A stretch of DNA of 64,000 nt from Gp13-AA77 sp035946735. Lineage in GTDB: Bacteria; Acidobacteriota; Terriglobia; UBA7540. How positions within the stretch are numbered: position 1 is the stretch's first letter; the number at the start of each line of letters is the position of its first letter. Made by a program: the position numbers and the translations under genes. The stretch lies in the NCBI GenBank assembly GCA_035946735.1, contig DASYYZ010000191.1, positions 1-64,000 on the forward strand, in the 5' to 3' direction. Of the stretch, positions 1 through 8,830 are shown piece after piece. The notes beneath the pieces were generated by a model. That model was not told where the DNA came from and ran no database searches. It worked only from the letters and a program-made list of their open reading frames with translations.

Positions 1-317
1 TCGATCTCCTCTCCCGCACGCCCGAAAAACGAAGGGTCACCGCCTTTTAACCGCACTACTGTGAGTCCCTTCCGCGCACCAACGATCATGCGCTGGTTGA
101 TTTCCACCTGGCTCACGGATTTCACTCCGCATCGTTTGCCCACATTGACGATCCGTGCGCCGGGTGGTGCCAGACTGAGGATTGAGGTTGGCACAAGATC
201 ATCGCGAAGCAGGAGGTCAGCCTGGTGCAGAATTCGAAGGGCCTTCACGGTCAGCAGCTCGGGGTCACCCGGGCCCGCACCCACGAGATAGACTTTGCCC
301 GGCATTGATTCGCTCAC
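1..317 (-). CDS. cobA: Uroporphyrinogen-III C-methyltransferase (SUMT), 3' end beyond window
   Basis: This is the N-terminal part of a SUMT, which methylates uroporphyrinogen III twice with SAM to give precorrin-2, the entry point to siroheme. Reading leftward, the protein shows the SAM-binding VGAGPGDPELLTVKA motif near the N-terminus and VRLKGGDPSFFGRAGEE about 80 residues later, both signatures of the family. The frame is open to the window edge, so the C-terminal part is missing. Start: a GTG at 317 preceded by AAGGA, or the in-frame ATG at 305. It lies downstream of the nitrite reductase and a broken precorrin-2 dehydrogenase, which fits supply of siroheme to NirA. Seen: motifs. Inferred: siroheme rather than cobalamin role. 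Confidence 0.9.
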   Translation of the reverse strand, partial: MSESMPGKVYLVGAGPGDPELLTVKALRILHQADLLLRDDLVPTSILSLAPPGARIVNVGKRCGVKSVSQVEINQRMIVGARKGLTVVRLKGGDPSFFGRAGEEI

Positions 318-340
318 GTATCGTCCATTCCTTAGTATCC

Positions 341-745
341 TCAGCCTGGGCAGCCCAAGGTGCCGCCCGGCGAGCTTACGATTCCATTGTTCGCGAACGA
401 AATCCTCAAAACTTTCTCTGCTGGCATCGGTTGCGGGAAAAGTCGCTGGGTTAGCGCCGGCGGCGGCGTTGCAACCACGGCCAGAAGCGCGCCGTCAAGG
501 TCCAACGGCTCGAAGTCACGAGCTTGCCATTGGAGCTCCCCGGCGCTCGCCCAAGCCTGAACCTTCTCGGTGGCATGCGGCGTTACCACGGCAAATCGAG
601 GCGCCGGTTGCGACCAGCCCCTCGATTTTGGATTTGTCCCACCCGTCCGGCCCCAACCATGAGGTACTTGCGTCCTCAGAGCTTAAGGAGGGTAGGAAAC
701 AACGCCGGAGGTTCCGAAGGAGTCGTAAACAGTCCTGCAACAATC
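341..745 (-). pseudogene. Decayed precorrin-2 dehydrogenase/ferrochelatase (siroheme synthase N-domain)
   Basis: Three reading frames together spell the start of a CysG-N/Met8-type NAD-dependent precorrin-2 dehydrogenase. One frame gives LFPTLLKL, an in-frame TGA, then GRKYLMVGAGRVG (the Rossmann GxGxxG). The next gives KSKIEGLVATGASIC. The third gives VTPHATEKVQAWASAGELQW and a DFEPLDLDGALLAVVAT stretch. Joining them needs two small indels, one being an extra C in the SIC/VVTP junction. Homology stops after about 90 residues (QRLF...KVL), so the rest of the enzyme appears deleted. It sits between nirA and cobA, exactly where a siroheme operon would hold this gene. Sequencing error could explain the indels but not easily the stop plus the missing C-terminal part. 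Confidence 0.65.
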
Positions 746-775
746 ACCTCTCGATCGAGGTAGCAGCCCTAATCG

Positions 776-2653
776 TTATTCTTGATCAAGCTTCAAGACA
801 CCATCCCGCAGAATTACGGGGTAAGTCCGAGCACGTAGATCAGGCGCATTGGAGCAAGCCCCCGTTCGAACGTTAAAGCGAAATCCGTGTCCGGGGCAGA
901 TGACGAAATCACCCTCTAGCTCACCTTCGGCAAGAGCGGCGCCCTCATGGGGGCACGTGTTCTGGAGGGCGAATAACCGGCCAAAGCGCCTGAAGACCGC
1001 CAGGTCCAGGCCGTCCACTTTCACCAGCGCGCCCTTGCCCTCCGGGAAGTCCGCGAGAGTCGGTGAACCTTCCCGCCTCGTGACGGGTGAAGAAGACGCC
1101 AGCGCAGGCAGTGATTCGCCCGCCAGTGGAGCGCTTGCCGGCGCGGCGGCCCGCAATTGTTCGCGCACGGACTCGAAGGCTCCGAATCGCAGGAGCCCTT
1201 CAAGCACACCCTCCAGCCCTTCGCAGGGGACATCCTCCATCAGTTTCGCCGCCAAGCTGGGCCTGGGCCCCGCGGAACCACCCACGTAAATGTCAACCGC
1301 ATCCACGATGCCGCTATCGGTTTTCACCCTTTTGCCGACCAGCCCGACATCCGCGACGCTGTGATTGCCGCAGCCGGCTGGGCAGCCGGACCAACGAACC
1401 GTCAGAGGTTTGTTTGCGGGCAACTTGGGCGCCAGCGCTTGTGCGATCTTCAAGGCCCGATTCTTGGTCTCGATCAGCGCCAGATTGCAGTAATCGATCC
1501 CAGTACAGCTCACCAAGCCGCGAATGATTTCTGGTGGCTCGTAACGCAGTTCCTTGAGCAAGGACTCCTCGGCCAGTTCGCCGATCCTGCCGTCAGGAAC
1601 GTTGGGAAGAATCACGTTTTGGGCGGTCGTGAGGCGAATTTCACCATTGCCGTAGGCCTCTGCCAGACGAGCGAGTTCGATGACCTGTTTGGCGGTGATG
1701 CGTCCCACCGGCACTGCCAGCCCAGCGTAATTAAGACCAGGCTGCTTCTGCGCGAAGATGCCGACGTGGTCGCGTTCGTGCCGCTCCCGCACATCGTTTC
1801 CGGCGCGCTCCAGTTCCCGCCCCAGGCGCTCCTCGAGCACGAGTCGCAGCTTTGCCGGACCCCACTGCTCCAACAGAAAGGCCAGGCGGGCCTTGCTGCG
1901 GGATTCGCGGGGGCCGTGATCCCTGAAGATCAGTACCAAAGCGGCCGCCAGCGCGGCTGCTGAGCCGGGTTCGACAAAGGCGTCCAAGGGCGTCGCAATG
2001 CGGTAACCGCCGGAACCGAGCTTGCCCCCGGCCAGAACATTGAACCCTGCCACCTTACCTTCCGATGTCTGCCGGATGGCAGGAATCAGAGCGATGTCTT
2101 GGGTTTCAGGATGCGTACAGTTGTCGCGGCAGCCGGTAATGGTGACGTTGACTTTGCGCGGAAGATTGGTGTAGTCGCGATTGCCGAGAAAGATCTCGGT
2201 GAACTGGCGCGCGATAGGTGAAGCGTCCAGGAGCTCGTTCGCGGCAAGTCCAGCTATCGGGCAGCCCACCACGTTGCGGATATTGTCCATGCCCGTCTGC
2301 AAGGTGGAAAGCCCGACGGCTTTGAGCCGCTCCATGATGAGAGGCGCGTGTTCGATTTTGAAGCAACGCAACTGAATCTGCTGGCGGGTAGTGAGGTCGG
2401 CGAAGCCCTTTCCGAACTCCTTGCAAATTTGGGCCAAGGCCAGGAACTGAGCGGACCGGCTGATGCCGTTGGGAATCCGGACCCGCATCATGAAGTCACC
2501 CGGCGTGCGACGCCGGTAAAAGATGCCGAGCCACTTGAGGCGCTCGCGGTCTCCCTCGGAGATCGATGCCCACCCCTCGCGCGCGAAGCGGGGCAGGTCT
2601 TGCATGAGATCCAACCCGTCCTTCTCGCGCTTATATTCCTCGATCTTGCTCAT
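776..2653 (-). CDS. nirA: Ferredoxin-type nitrite/sulfite reductase with C-terminal Rieske domain
   Basis: Predicted assimilatory nitrite (or sulfite) reductase, a siroheme/4Fe-4S enzyme making the six-electron reduction in the cytoplasm. It has the duplicated nitrite/sulfite reductase ferredoxin-like halves and the cluster/siroheme ligands CTGIDYC and, about 40 residues later, CPAGC. The last ~100 residues form a NirD-like Rieske domain with CPH and CPGH ligand pairs (CPHEGAALAEGELEG then VICPGHGFRF). A Rieske domain is usually a separate NirD subunit or attached to NADH-type NirB, so a fusion to the NirA type is unusual. Start: ATG at 2653 with GGAAAG upstream; an upstream TTG at 2722 would add 23 unconvincing residues. 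Siroheme genes follow in the same direction. Nitrite versus sulfite preference cannot be read from sequence by eye. Confidence 0.88.
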   Translation of the reverse strand: MSKIEEYKREKDGLDLMQDLPRFAREGWASISEGDRERLKWLGIFYRRRTPGDFMMRVRIPNGISRSAQFLALAQICKEFGKGFADLTTRQQIQLRCFKIEHAPLIMERLKAVGLSTLQTGMDNIRNVVGCPIAGLAANELLDASPIARQFTEIFLGNRDYTNLPRKVNVTITGCRDNCTHPETQDIALIPAIRQTSEGKVAGFNVLAGGKLGSGGYRIATPLDAFVEPGSAAALAAALVLIFRDHGPRESRSKARLAFLLEQWGPAKLRLVLEERLGRELERAGNDVRERHERDHVGIFAQKQPGLNYAGLAVPVGRITAKQVIELARLAEAYGNGEIRLTTAQNVILPNVPDGRIGELAEESLLKELRYEPPEIIRGLVSCTGIDYCNLALIETKNRALKIAQALAPKLPANKPLTVRWSGCPAGCGNHSVADVGLVGKRVKTDSGIVDAVDIYVGGSAGPRPSLAAKLMEDVPCEGLEGVLEGLLRFGAFESVREQLRAAAPASAPLAGESLPALASSSPVTRREGSPTLADFPEGKGALVKVDGLDLAVFRRFGRLFALQNTCPHEGAALAEGELEGDFVICPGHGFRFNVRTGACSNAPDLRARTYPVILRDGVLKLDQE

Positions 2654-3078
2654 ACGGCAGTTGCTTTCCAAATCTGAGACTGCTGCAATGTGAGCCGATT
2701 TGCCTTCCCGCCACTTGGCCAAGTCGAGATGTGAACGTAATTATCTGATAAATGTGACCATGTACTCAAAGCGGTTCTTTTTATCCTGCCCATCATGGCG
2801 CCTTATTTGAAGCACGCTAACTGACCGGCGGCTGAAGAAACGGTGCCCATTCCTTGACTATCAAGCGCATTGCAGGCGCCGACTCAAGCTGAAAACGCCC
2901 TTTGCGGAGTCTAGTGGGGTACCACAGGATAGCTGTTGGGAGGGTGACAAATGCAGTGACAGCGATTACTGTAGCGGCGTTCCCGCGTGGCCTCCCGCGT
3001 TTATCAACGTCGCGGCGAAGAGCTGCTGGCGCGACCAACGCGCGATGCCCATCGTTCAACAAAGGTCTCGTTGCCCGG
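2654..3078. other. Intergenic, nothing recognised
   Basis: About 425 bases between the nitrite reductase and the LytTR remnant. Short open frames exist on both strands, but none has a recognisable domain or a convincing ribosome-binding site. The promoter for the leftward nirA operon should lie at its left side. No terminator hairpin was recognised. Confidence 0.4.
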
Positions 3079-3530
3079 TCAGACTTCGGCCGGCAATTTG
3101 AGGTTGTTTTTATAGGTGCGCGTGACGGTGAACTCTCTGCCGCCCTTCACGCGCAGCACAAACTCTCCCGTGGGGTCCGGACGGATTTTCTCAACCCATG
3201 ACCTGTTGACTAGCACCGAGCGGTGAATTCGGAGAAACCCGTAGGGCTTCAGCTTCTCAGCCACGGTTGAAATCGGCTCACACAGGCAATACGAGCCCCC
3301 TTAAAGCTGCAACAGCACGTAATTATCCTGGGCCACCGCCGCCAGGATGTCGCTCGAGTTGATGAAAAGAATCCTCCCTTTAACTTTGATCGCGATTCTC
3401 GCCGTCTGCCTCCCGACTGAGCGCTGCAGCTCTCTTGCACCGGCGGCCTGCGGATCGTGACTCGCCCGCCCGGCAGCAAGTTCCAGCAGATCGAGCGCCG
3501 GCCCTTCACGGCGGTAAAGGAGCCAATCAG
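3079..3530 (-). pseudogene. LytTR-domain response regulator remnant, 5'-truncated
   Basis: The C-terminal 60 residues (EKLKPYGFLRIHRSVLVNRSWV, then FVLRVKGGREFTVTRTYKNN) are a clear LytTR DNA-binding domain as in LytR/AlgR-type regulators. The same frame continues upstream through IAIKVKGRILFINSSDILAAVAQDNYVLLQL, the first LytTR strands, and a linker (LDLLELAAGRASHDPQAAGAREL), interrupted by a TAA at about 3301. The receiver domain is absent; where it should begin, the sequence becomes an IS6-like transposase fragment. A single stop plus loss of the receiver makes this a pseudogene. TAA is not a known selenocysteine or pyrrolysine codon, so recoding is unlikely. Confidence 0.75.
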
Positions 3531-3754
3531 ACTGCCTGCACCCAGCGCCAAACCCTCGTGAGATCGATGCTCAAACCGCGTTCAGTCATAAGTTCTTCCA
3601 GATCACGATAGCTGAGAGATGGCGCAGGTACAGCGGGCAGAGGACGATGATCTCCCCGGCGAAGTGTCTTCCGCGGAAAAGTGCCGACCGATTGATTTGC
3701 ATCCCGGTAGCATATCCTCACCGTCGAGTTGGGTTGTTTGCAACACTTCCTCAC
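3527..3754 (-). mobile_element. IS6-family-like transposase N-terminal fragment
   Basis: A 75-residue frame ends with YRDLEELMTERGLSID followed by TRVWRWVQA, which matches the helix-turn-helix region near the start of IS6/IS26-type DDE transposases. Before it, the expected 'F.G.iI...vrwYLRY' portion is present but scrambled (TFPRKTLRRGDHRPLPAVPAPS), consistent with an indel. The catalytic DDE core is absent. It abuts the LytTR remnant, so the element probably inserted into or recombined with that gene and then decayed. No terminal inverted repeats or target duplications were identified. Confidence 0.65.
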
Positions 3755-3799
3755 AAGTGTGCCCTTCCAGGCATCGTCAAGCGAGATAGGACAAACAAG

Positions 3800-6286
3800 C
3801 TAGCCCAGGTGCTTGGCGAGAAACTCGAAAGTGCCCTGACCGTTGATCGTGTGGCCTCCGTTGAAGTACTCCATTCGGGTTCGGTCAACGAGGCCAAATT
3901 GCGTATAGAGCCAAAGCACCTTAGCGTATTCGTATGCCACCAACCGGTCGCGGCTGACCTGGTCATGGTGCCCGCGTTCTGCCATGAAAGGCCGCGGGAA
4001 AATAAGGTAAGCCATTTCCGCGTAGTCAAAAGTGCTCCCCATATTGAAATACGGCATCTCCCATTCGATCGAATACATGAAGCTGAACCACTCATCCGTC
4101 GACGCAACTTTGGGAGTCCAATGATTGAAATCGCCCGAGCAGATTGACAGGCAATATCGCTCCAAAACGGATGGGACGCGCATGGCCGTCTCCCCGCCGT
4201 AACTCAATCCGTAAAATGCGATGCGTTCTCGATCCACGAACGGCAAGGTCTCCAGCCAGCGGAGGATCTGGTCGTGTTGGGCGATGATAAAGGAAAACAG
4301 GGATGCTTTGATGCCGTTCGCCTTCCGGCTGAGCCAGCGATAGCGGTCCTCGCCACGATACAGATTGTGCGGCACAAAAGCCACAAAGCCGCGTTCGGCC
4401 AGACGGGCCGCGAATTGGTGGTAATAGTCTTCCTGGGGCCTGTCCTCGACCACATCCATTGGCACACTGCGGCGTCCGTGCTGGCAGACCACAACCGGCC
4501 GTCGCTCGCCGGGCTTAATGCTCTTGGGCACGAGCAGGATTCCCCAGGCAAAAACGTCCTCCCAAACGTCAAGGACCACCTCGTAGCCGACCCACGTTCC
4601 CGTATCGTAGATCTTGCGGCTGCGAGGATTCGCGGGCAGGTACGGCTCGTCGAGTCTTCCCAGAACTTCCGCCCATAGATATTCGCGGTACCACCTGGCT
4701 CCCTCAATGAAGTGCGCTGGCGTTCGCGGCTCGAATCGCAATTGCATCGTCCAGCGCCGATCGGCAAAACCGGGCTCCAGCTTGTAGAGGAAGAAGGCCT
4801 CCTGAGTGTGCTCGGAGTTTCGCACCAAACTCTGTACGTGCGCCTCCAGCTCTCTTACCTGGCGCTTCTGCCGGTCGGCCGGATCGAATGACTGGCGACG
4901 ATCCTGAGGTGGCGCGCCTGGCGGCTGAGTGGGCGAGCTGAGGCCGATCACGCTGAGAAAGGCCTGTAAGGCTGCCGGCGACCCGGGCCCGGCAAACTGG
5001 CCGCGCGGGCCACTAATGAGCCGCCGATGCTGGAATTCTGGTTTGAGCACAGTATCGATACGATTGAACTCGGCCGAGACACTCTCATAATTGGAGGCGG
5101 TTAAGTCGCCCTTGTCGCCCGACACTTGCGGACCCTTGTTGAACTCGACGATCAGCGCGCGGGGCGCAACCAGCGTCGCCAGCTCTGCGTCCCCAAACTC
5201 CTCGAGCAGTCCCCAGACATTTCGATAGATCGGCTCCGACCAGACTCTTTGGCGCGAGTCAAAATAGCCGCTAACCAGAGCGGCCTGGATGCGCGTATCG
5301 AGTGCCGCCGCATAGAAGGCGATCAGGGCGCCCTCACCGTACCCGGCTACCGCAATGCGGGCTCGATCGCCCCTCTTCTGGAACCAGTCCACTGCGGCCA
5401 GCACTTTTTGCACTTCATAGCCGATTATGTGCCGGCCCATGTGAAAAGCCTGGCGGTAAATCCACTCGCGGTGAGTCTGGCTGGTCATGCTGAATTCAGC
5501 GTGGCCCGACCAGCGGTCCGACCTGTCAATCATCGTCGGGACCAGAACCAGGCACTCCTGTTCGGCCAACCGGCGGGCAAACTGCGCGTCCCCATCCAGA
5601 CCCGACGATAACCCTACCAACTGCTCCGGCGTGTGGTCCGCATCTGGCAGCGCCACAACGTATGCCGCCGGCGATCGTCTGGGTTGAAGCAGCAGGCCCT
5701 CACCGTGCACGCAGCCGAGGCCGAGAACATTTTCCAGGACAGGCCAGCGGACCTGATAAATCTCGTAAGCTGTGGTTTCGGAAACCAAGCCAACAGGAGG
5801 ATCATCGCCGAATCGTTCCATGGCGGGAGACACGCGAACGTCCACAACGCCGATCTTCTCGGCAAAGCGCTTCCGATTGGGCTCAACCGATTTCTCGTAG
5901 GCCGATGGAGAGCTGAGGTCGCGGGCCCAGTGCTTCTGCCGTGCTCGGACGGACTCACTGATCTTTCGTTCTATGTAGCTATGCGCCCCGTCCATCATCT
6001 TGACCGAGAGGTCGCCCGTCAACGTCAAGGGATCAGTCGCGGGCAATCCTGGCAGGGAATGGTCCGGTGAAAACTCGAGCGGCTTTACCTCGATTAGAGA
6101 TATGTTCCTCGCCGCCGGAGCTTCCAACGTAACGCAGTCTTCTGTAACTGAAAGCTCGTTGGCTGGCGCGTCTGCGACGCTCTCAACAGCTGCCTGATTC
6201 GCAGCAACTGCCAGGCCGGAGCCGGCCGCCATGAAAGTCTTCAGAAAGCGCCTTCGACCTTCACCGTCCGTCCGGATTTCTCGCAT
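3800..6286 (-). CDS. Exported double alpha/beta-hydrolase (dienelactone/acetyl-xylan-esterase type)
   Basis: An 828-residue protein with a Tat-like N-terminus (GRRRFLKTFMAAGSGLAVAA), so probably exported. Two alpha/beta-hydrolase modules are visible. The C-terminal one (about residues 560-828) has the nucleophile elbow GLSYGGE, an acidic stretch after ERYCLSICSGDF, and a late His in FNGGHTINGQGTF, so it looks catalytically intact. The N-terminal one carries VAGYGEGAL where G-x-S-x-G is expected, so its nucleophile seems lost. Start: ATG at 6286 preceded by GGAG at good spacing. It lies 30 bases downstream of the MocR-type regulator in the same direction, so it is probably co-transcribed. Likely an esterase for plant polymers or xenobiotic esters; the substrate is unknown. 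Confidence 0.8.
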   Translation of the reverse strand: MREIRTDGEGRRRFLKTFMAAGSGLAVAANQAAVESVADAPANELSVTEDCVTLEAPAARNISLIEVKPLEFSPDHSLPGLPATDPLTLTGDLSVKMMDGAHSYIERKISESVRARQKHWARDLSSPSAYEKSVEPNRKRFAEKIGVVDVRVSPAMERFGDDPPVGLVSETTAYEIYQVRWPVLENVLGLGCVHGEGLLLQPRRSPAAYVVALPDADHTPEQLVGLSSGLDGDAQFARRLAEQECLVLVPTMIDRSDRWSGHAEFSMTSQTHREWIYRQAFHMGRHIIGYEVQKVLAAVDWFQKRGDRARIAVAGYGEGALIAFYAAALDTRIQAALVSGYFDSRQRVWSEPIYRNVWGLLEEFGDAELATLVAPRALIVEFNKGPQVSGDKGDLTASNYESVSAEFNRIDTVLKPEFQHRRLISGPRGQFAGPGSPAALQAFLSVIGLSSPTQPPGAPPQDRRQSFDPADRQKRQVRELEAHVQSLVRNSEHTQEAFFLYKLEPGFADRRWTMQLRFEPRTPAHFIEGARWYREYLWAEVLGRLDEPYLPANPRSRKIYDTGTWVGYEVVLDVWEDVFAWGILLVPKSIKPGERRPVVVCQHGRRSVPMDVVEDRPQEDYYHQFAARLAERGFVAFVPHNLYRGEDRYRWLSRKANGIKASLFSFIIAQHDQILRWLETLPFVDRERIAFYGLSYGGETAMRVPSVLERYCLSICSGDFNHWTPKVASTDEWFSFMYSIEWEMPYFNMGSTFDYAEMAYLIFPRPFMAERGHHDQVSRDRLVAYEYAKVLWLYTQFGLVDRTRMEYFNGGHTINGQGTFEFLAKHLG

Positions 6287-6316
6287 GCCAGCTCCACCCC
6301 TTCTTGCGCGCCATTT

Positions 6317-7795
6317 TCACTTCGAATCCAGCACAACCCGCAGCTTGCGCACGGCGTCCTGTATTTCTTCCACGGATGTGCTGCCAAATCCCAAAATGAA
6401 TCCCTGCTGAGGCGCGTTACCGGCATAGAAAGATGACAAGGGCAGCAAATAAAGGTTCTGGCGTGCCGCGCGCGCTGCCATCTCACGATCTGCGATCCCT
6501 TTCAACATCACGCAAAGGTGCATGCCCGCATGTGCTCCTGCTATCTCCGCGAAAGATCCGAGTTCGTTTCGAAGGTTCTCGATCAGGGCGCTCCGGCGTT
6601 CCGCGTACAACAACCGCATCCTCCGGATATGACGCGAAAAATGCCCTTCGCGAATGAAATCTGCGAGCACCGCCTGATGAAAAGTTGCCGGACTGATGTC
6701 CATCGCAAACCTGACGGCGAGAAAACGCTCGACAAGGTCCGTAGGAATGACCACGTAACCCAGCCGCAAAGAAGGAAACAACACCTTGCTGAACGTACCG
6801 ATGTAGACGACGCGAGAATTGCGGTCGAGTCCTTGCAGGGAAGTTACCGGCATGCTTTCATAGCGGTACTCGCTGTCATAATCATCCTCGATGATCCAAG
6901 ATCCGTAGCGTTCTGCCCAACCCAGCAATTGAAGGCGCCGCGAGGCACTCATCGTGACGCCGAGCGGATACTGGTGGGACGGTGTCACCAAGGCTGCCCG
7001 CACTTCGCGGCATTTTTTCATCCCGGCGGCAACGTTCAGGCCCTCCGTGTCAACCGGAACCGTCACCACCCGGCAGCCCCTAAACGCAAAGATGCTTCGC
7101 GCAAAGTTGTAACCCGGTTCCTCCATCCAAACGCGACTTTCCGGATCAAGGAGCACGCGGGCAGTTATCTCCAGACCCTGCTGGGAGCCACTGACGATCA
7201 TAATCTGCCGTGCTTCGCAGCGTACCCCGCGTGCCGTCCGCAGGTGGATAGCGATCGCTTCCCGCAGTTCCTCTAACCCCATGGGATCGCCGAAATCGAG
7301 CGATCTGGCGTGTATGCTTCGCGAGTGCCGCGTCACCAAGCTGTTCCACGCCTGCAGTGGGAATTGCTCCGCAGCAACTTGACTTAGGACGAACGGCTTT
7401 AAAGCGCGCCGACGGTAAAACTCTTCTGCGCTCGGCAGAATCGAACACCGTTTCGAAAGCGGTCGCCGCTCTGGACTGATTCTTGTCAACGGAGCATTCG
7501 ACGGCTGAACTGCGGTGGCACGCTCTGGCAGCGACCTCGACACGATCGTCGCCGAACCCACGCGGCTCTCAAAATAACCTTCCGCCAGGAGTTGCGCGTA
7601 TGCACTCAAAACCGGCATGCGAGAAATTCCCAGCTCCAGCGCCAGCACTCGAGTGGATGGTACCCGTTGTCCCGCGCGCAAGTTCCCATCCACAATCGCT
7701 TTGCGATAGCCGTCATACACCTGCCCGCGCAGGGGCTTCGCAACCTTCTTGTCGATCGCGATGACCGGGGAAATTCCGGAGGAAGCTCTCTTCAT
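6317..7795 (-). CDS. MocR/PdxR-type transcriptional regulator (GntR HTH + aminotransferase fold)
   Basis: 492 residues. The N-terminal part is a GntR winged helix (QVYDGYRKAIVDGNLRAGQ, VPSTRVLALELGISRMPV), followed by a fold-type I aminotransferase domain. The PLP region is recognisable: DYDSEYRYE, and the Schiff-base lysine in VVYIGTFSKVLFPSLRLGY. MocR proteins use PLP as an effector-binding site and usually control adjacent or divergent genes. Start: ATG at 7795, giving normal family length; the open frame runs further upstream to 8242 but that part is antisense to a rightward gene. Divergent from the Cys-rich secreted protein and directly upstream of the double hydrolase, either of which could be its target. 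Confidence 0.92.
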   Translation of the reverse strand: MKRASSGISPVIAIDKKVAKPLRGQVYDGYRKAIVDGNLRAGQRVPSTRVLALELGISRMPVLSAYAQLLAEGYFESRVGSATIVSRSLPERATAVQPSNAPLTRISPERRPLSKRCSILPSAEEFYRRRALKPFVLSQVAAEQFPLQAWNSLVTRHSRSIHARSLDFGDPMGLEELREAIAIHLRTARGVRCEARQIMIVSGSQQGLEITARVLLDPESRVWMEEPGYNFARSIFAFRGCRVVTVPVDTEGLNVAAGMKKCREVRAALVTPSHQYPLGVTMSASRRLQLLGWAERYGSWIIEDDYDSEYRYESMPVTSLQGLDRNSRVVYIGTFSKVLFPSLRLGYVVIPTDLVERFLAVRFAMDISPATFHQAVLADFIREGHFSRHIRRMRLLYAERRSALIENLRNELGSFAEIAGAHAGMHLCVMLKGIADREMAARAARQNLYLLPLSSFYAGNAPQQGFILGFGSTSVEEIQDAVRKLRVVLDSK

Positions 7796-7903
7796 GGCGC
7801 AAGAATCATAATGGCTATATGAAAAGCCGGTCAAGTGGATATTGCGCGCAGCCATTTTCGGTATTACTCTTTCCCCGGGAACGTTGATACCGTGAGGACA
7901 ACC

Positions 7904-8224
7904 ATGACGAAGATGGCAAGAGGTAAAATTAAAATTACTATCGCGGTGCTTGCCCTGTTGTTCTCGCCGGCCCTCGTCCCTGCAAGCGGTGGCACTCCGA
8001 ATCAGTCCCAGAATCCGCCCCAAGATCAGCCCACGAACAAGGCGCAAATCAAGGGCAAGGTCGTCTACGTGTGCGCCTGCTTGCAAACAAAGTCCTGCTC
8101 CTGCATGACCGAGGCGAAGACCGAGGGTCCATGCTCCTGCGGCACCGAGGGTGGCCCGCTCATGAAGGCCGTCCCCAAAGGTAGCGCTTGGGCGAAGGCC
8201 AATCGTCAAGAGCTGGCGAAATAA
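7904..8224 (+). CDS. Small secreted Cys-rich protein of unknown function
   Basis: 106 residues with a signal peptide (KIKITIAVLALLFSPALVPASG), a Gln/Pro/Asn-rich linker, and a compact domain with six cysteines in three CxC pairs (VCACLQTKSCSCM, then GPCSCG). CxC clusters suggest metal binding or dense disulfides, but no family is recognised. Start: ATG at 7904 with GAGG eight bases upstream; an upstream in-frame ATG at 7835 would bury the signal peptide. It begins a rightward run with two membrane-protein genes and is divergent from the MocR regulator. Confidence 0.75.
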   Translation: MTKMARGKIKITIAVLALLFSPALVPASGGTPNQSQNPPQDQPTNKAQIKGKVVYVCACLQTKSCSCMTEAKTEGPCSCGTEGGPLMKAVPKGSAWAKANRQELAK

Positions 8225-8284
8225 GCCCGTGCCCCGGATCACCGCCTATCGGTTGGACCGTCACGACGGAGAAGGACGCCTGCC

Positions 8285-8779
8285 ATGGCAGACTCCGTAG
8301 ACGCCGTTTTTGCAACTTCATCGCTCACGCACCCTCGACCCTGGCTCGCCATTGGCGTCGGCGGCCTGATTGTGGGGATGCTCGATTTGCTCTACGCGAT
8401 TATAGTGTACAGCCCGCGTCATCCGATTCTCATCCCACAGACAATCGCCAGCGGCGTGCTCGGCCCAAGATCGTATCGGGACGGTACCGTGAGCGCCGCG
8501 TTGGGCCTGGTACTACATTTCGTGATCGCGCTGGGCGCTGCCACCGTCTATTATCTCGTTAGCCGCAAGCTAACGTTCATGCTCCGCCGCGCTGTCTTAT
8601 GCGGCATGCTCTACGGTGCCGCCGTCTATCTATTCATGCACTTCGTCGTCCTGCCGCTTTCGGCCGTTCCGTCCGGCGGTCACACGCCGCTGGCCTACGC
8701 CGCCCCGGAGTTTGTCGAGCACTGGTTCTGCGTCGGCCTCCCCATCGCGCTGTCCGTACGCCACTACTCGCCCAGATAG
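8285..8779 (+). CDS. Four-TM conserved membrane protein
   Basis: 164 residues with about four hydrophobic segments (WLAIGVGGLIVGMLDLLYAI, ALGLVLHFVIALGAATVYYL, RRAVLCGMLYGAAVYLFMHF, and a C-terminal one). The SGVLGPRSY and LHFVIA...YYLVSRK patterns recall a widespread small inner-membrane protein family of unknown role (YagU/DUF1440-like); I am not certain of the family. It begins about 60 bases after the Cys-rich protein and is followed by another membrane protein, so a small operon is likely. Confidence 0.7.
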   Translation: MADSVDAVFATSSLTHPRPWLAIGVGGLIVGMLDLLYAIIVYSPRHPILIPQTIASGVLGPRSYRDGTVSAALGLVLHFVIALGAATVYYLVSRKLTFMLRRAVLCGMLYGAAVYLFMHFVVLPLSAVPSGGHTPLAYAAPEFVEHWFCVGLPIALSVRHYSPR

Positions 8780-8830
8780 CTTCCAAGTGGACACGACAAG
8801 GACTCTCACGAACCTAACCCAGCCTCGACG

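Noticed and set aside
1157..1963. 268-codon plus-strand open frame opposite the nitrite reductase
   Set aside because: Antisense to a gene with full family motifs; GC-rich codons keep the opposite strand open; no domain recognised.
2817..3062. 81-codon minus-strand frame
   Set aside because: No ribosome-binding site, no domain, and mixed composition; kept as intergenic.
3301..3303. Recoding of the in-frame TAA in the LytTR remnant
   Set aside because: TAA is not used for selenocysteine or pyrrolysine, and the receiver domain is missing anyway.
7796..8242. N-terminal extension of the MocR open frame
   Set aside because: It overlaps the Cys-rich protein gene on the other strand and adds 149 non-conserved residues; the HTH starts right after ATG 7795.
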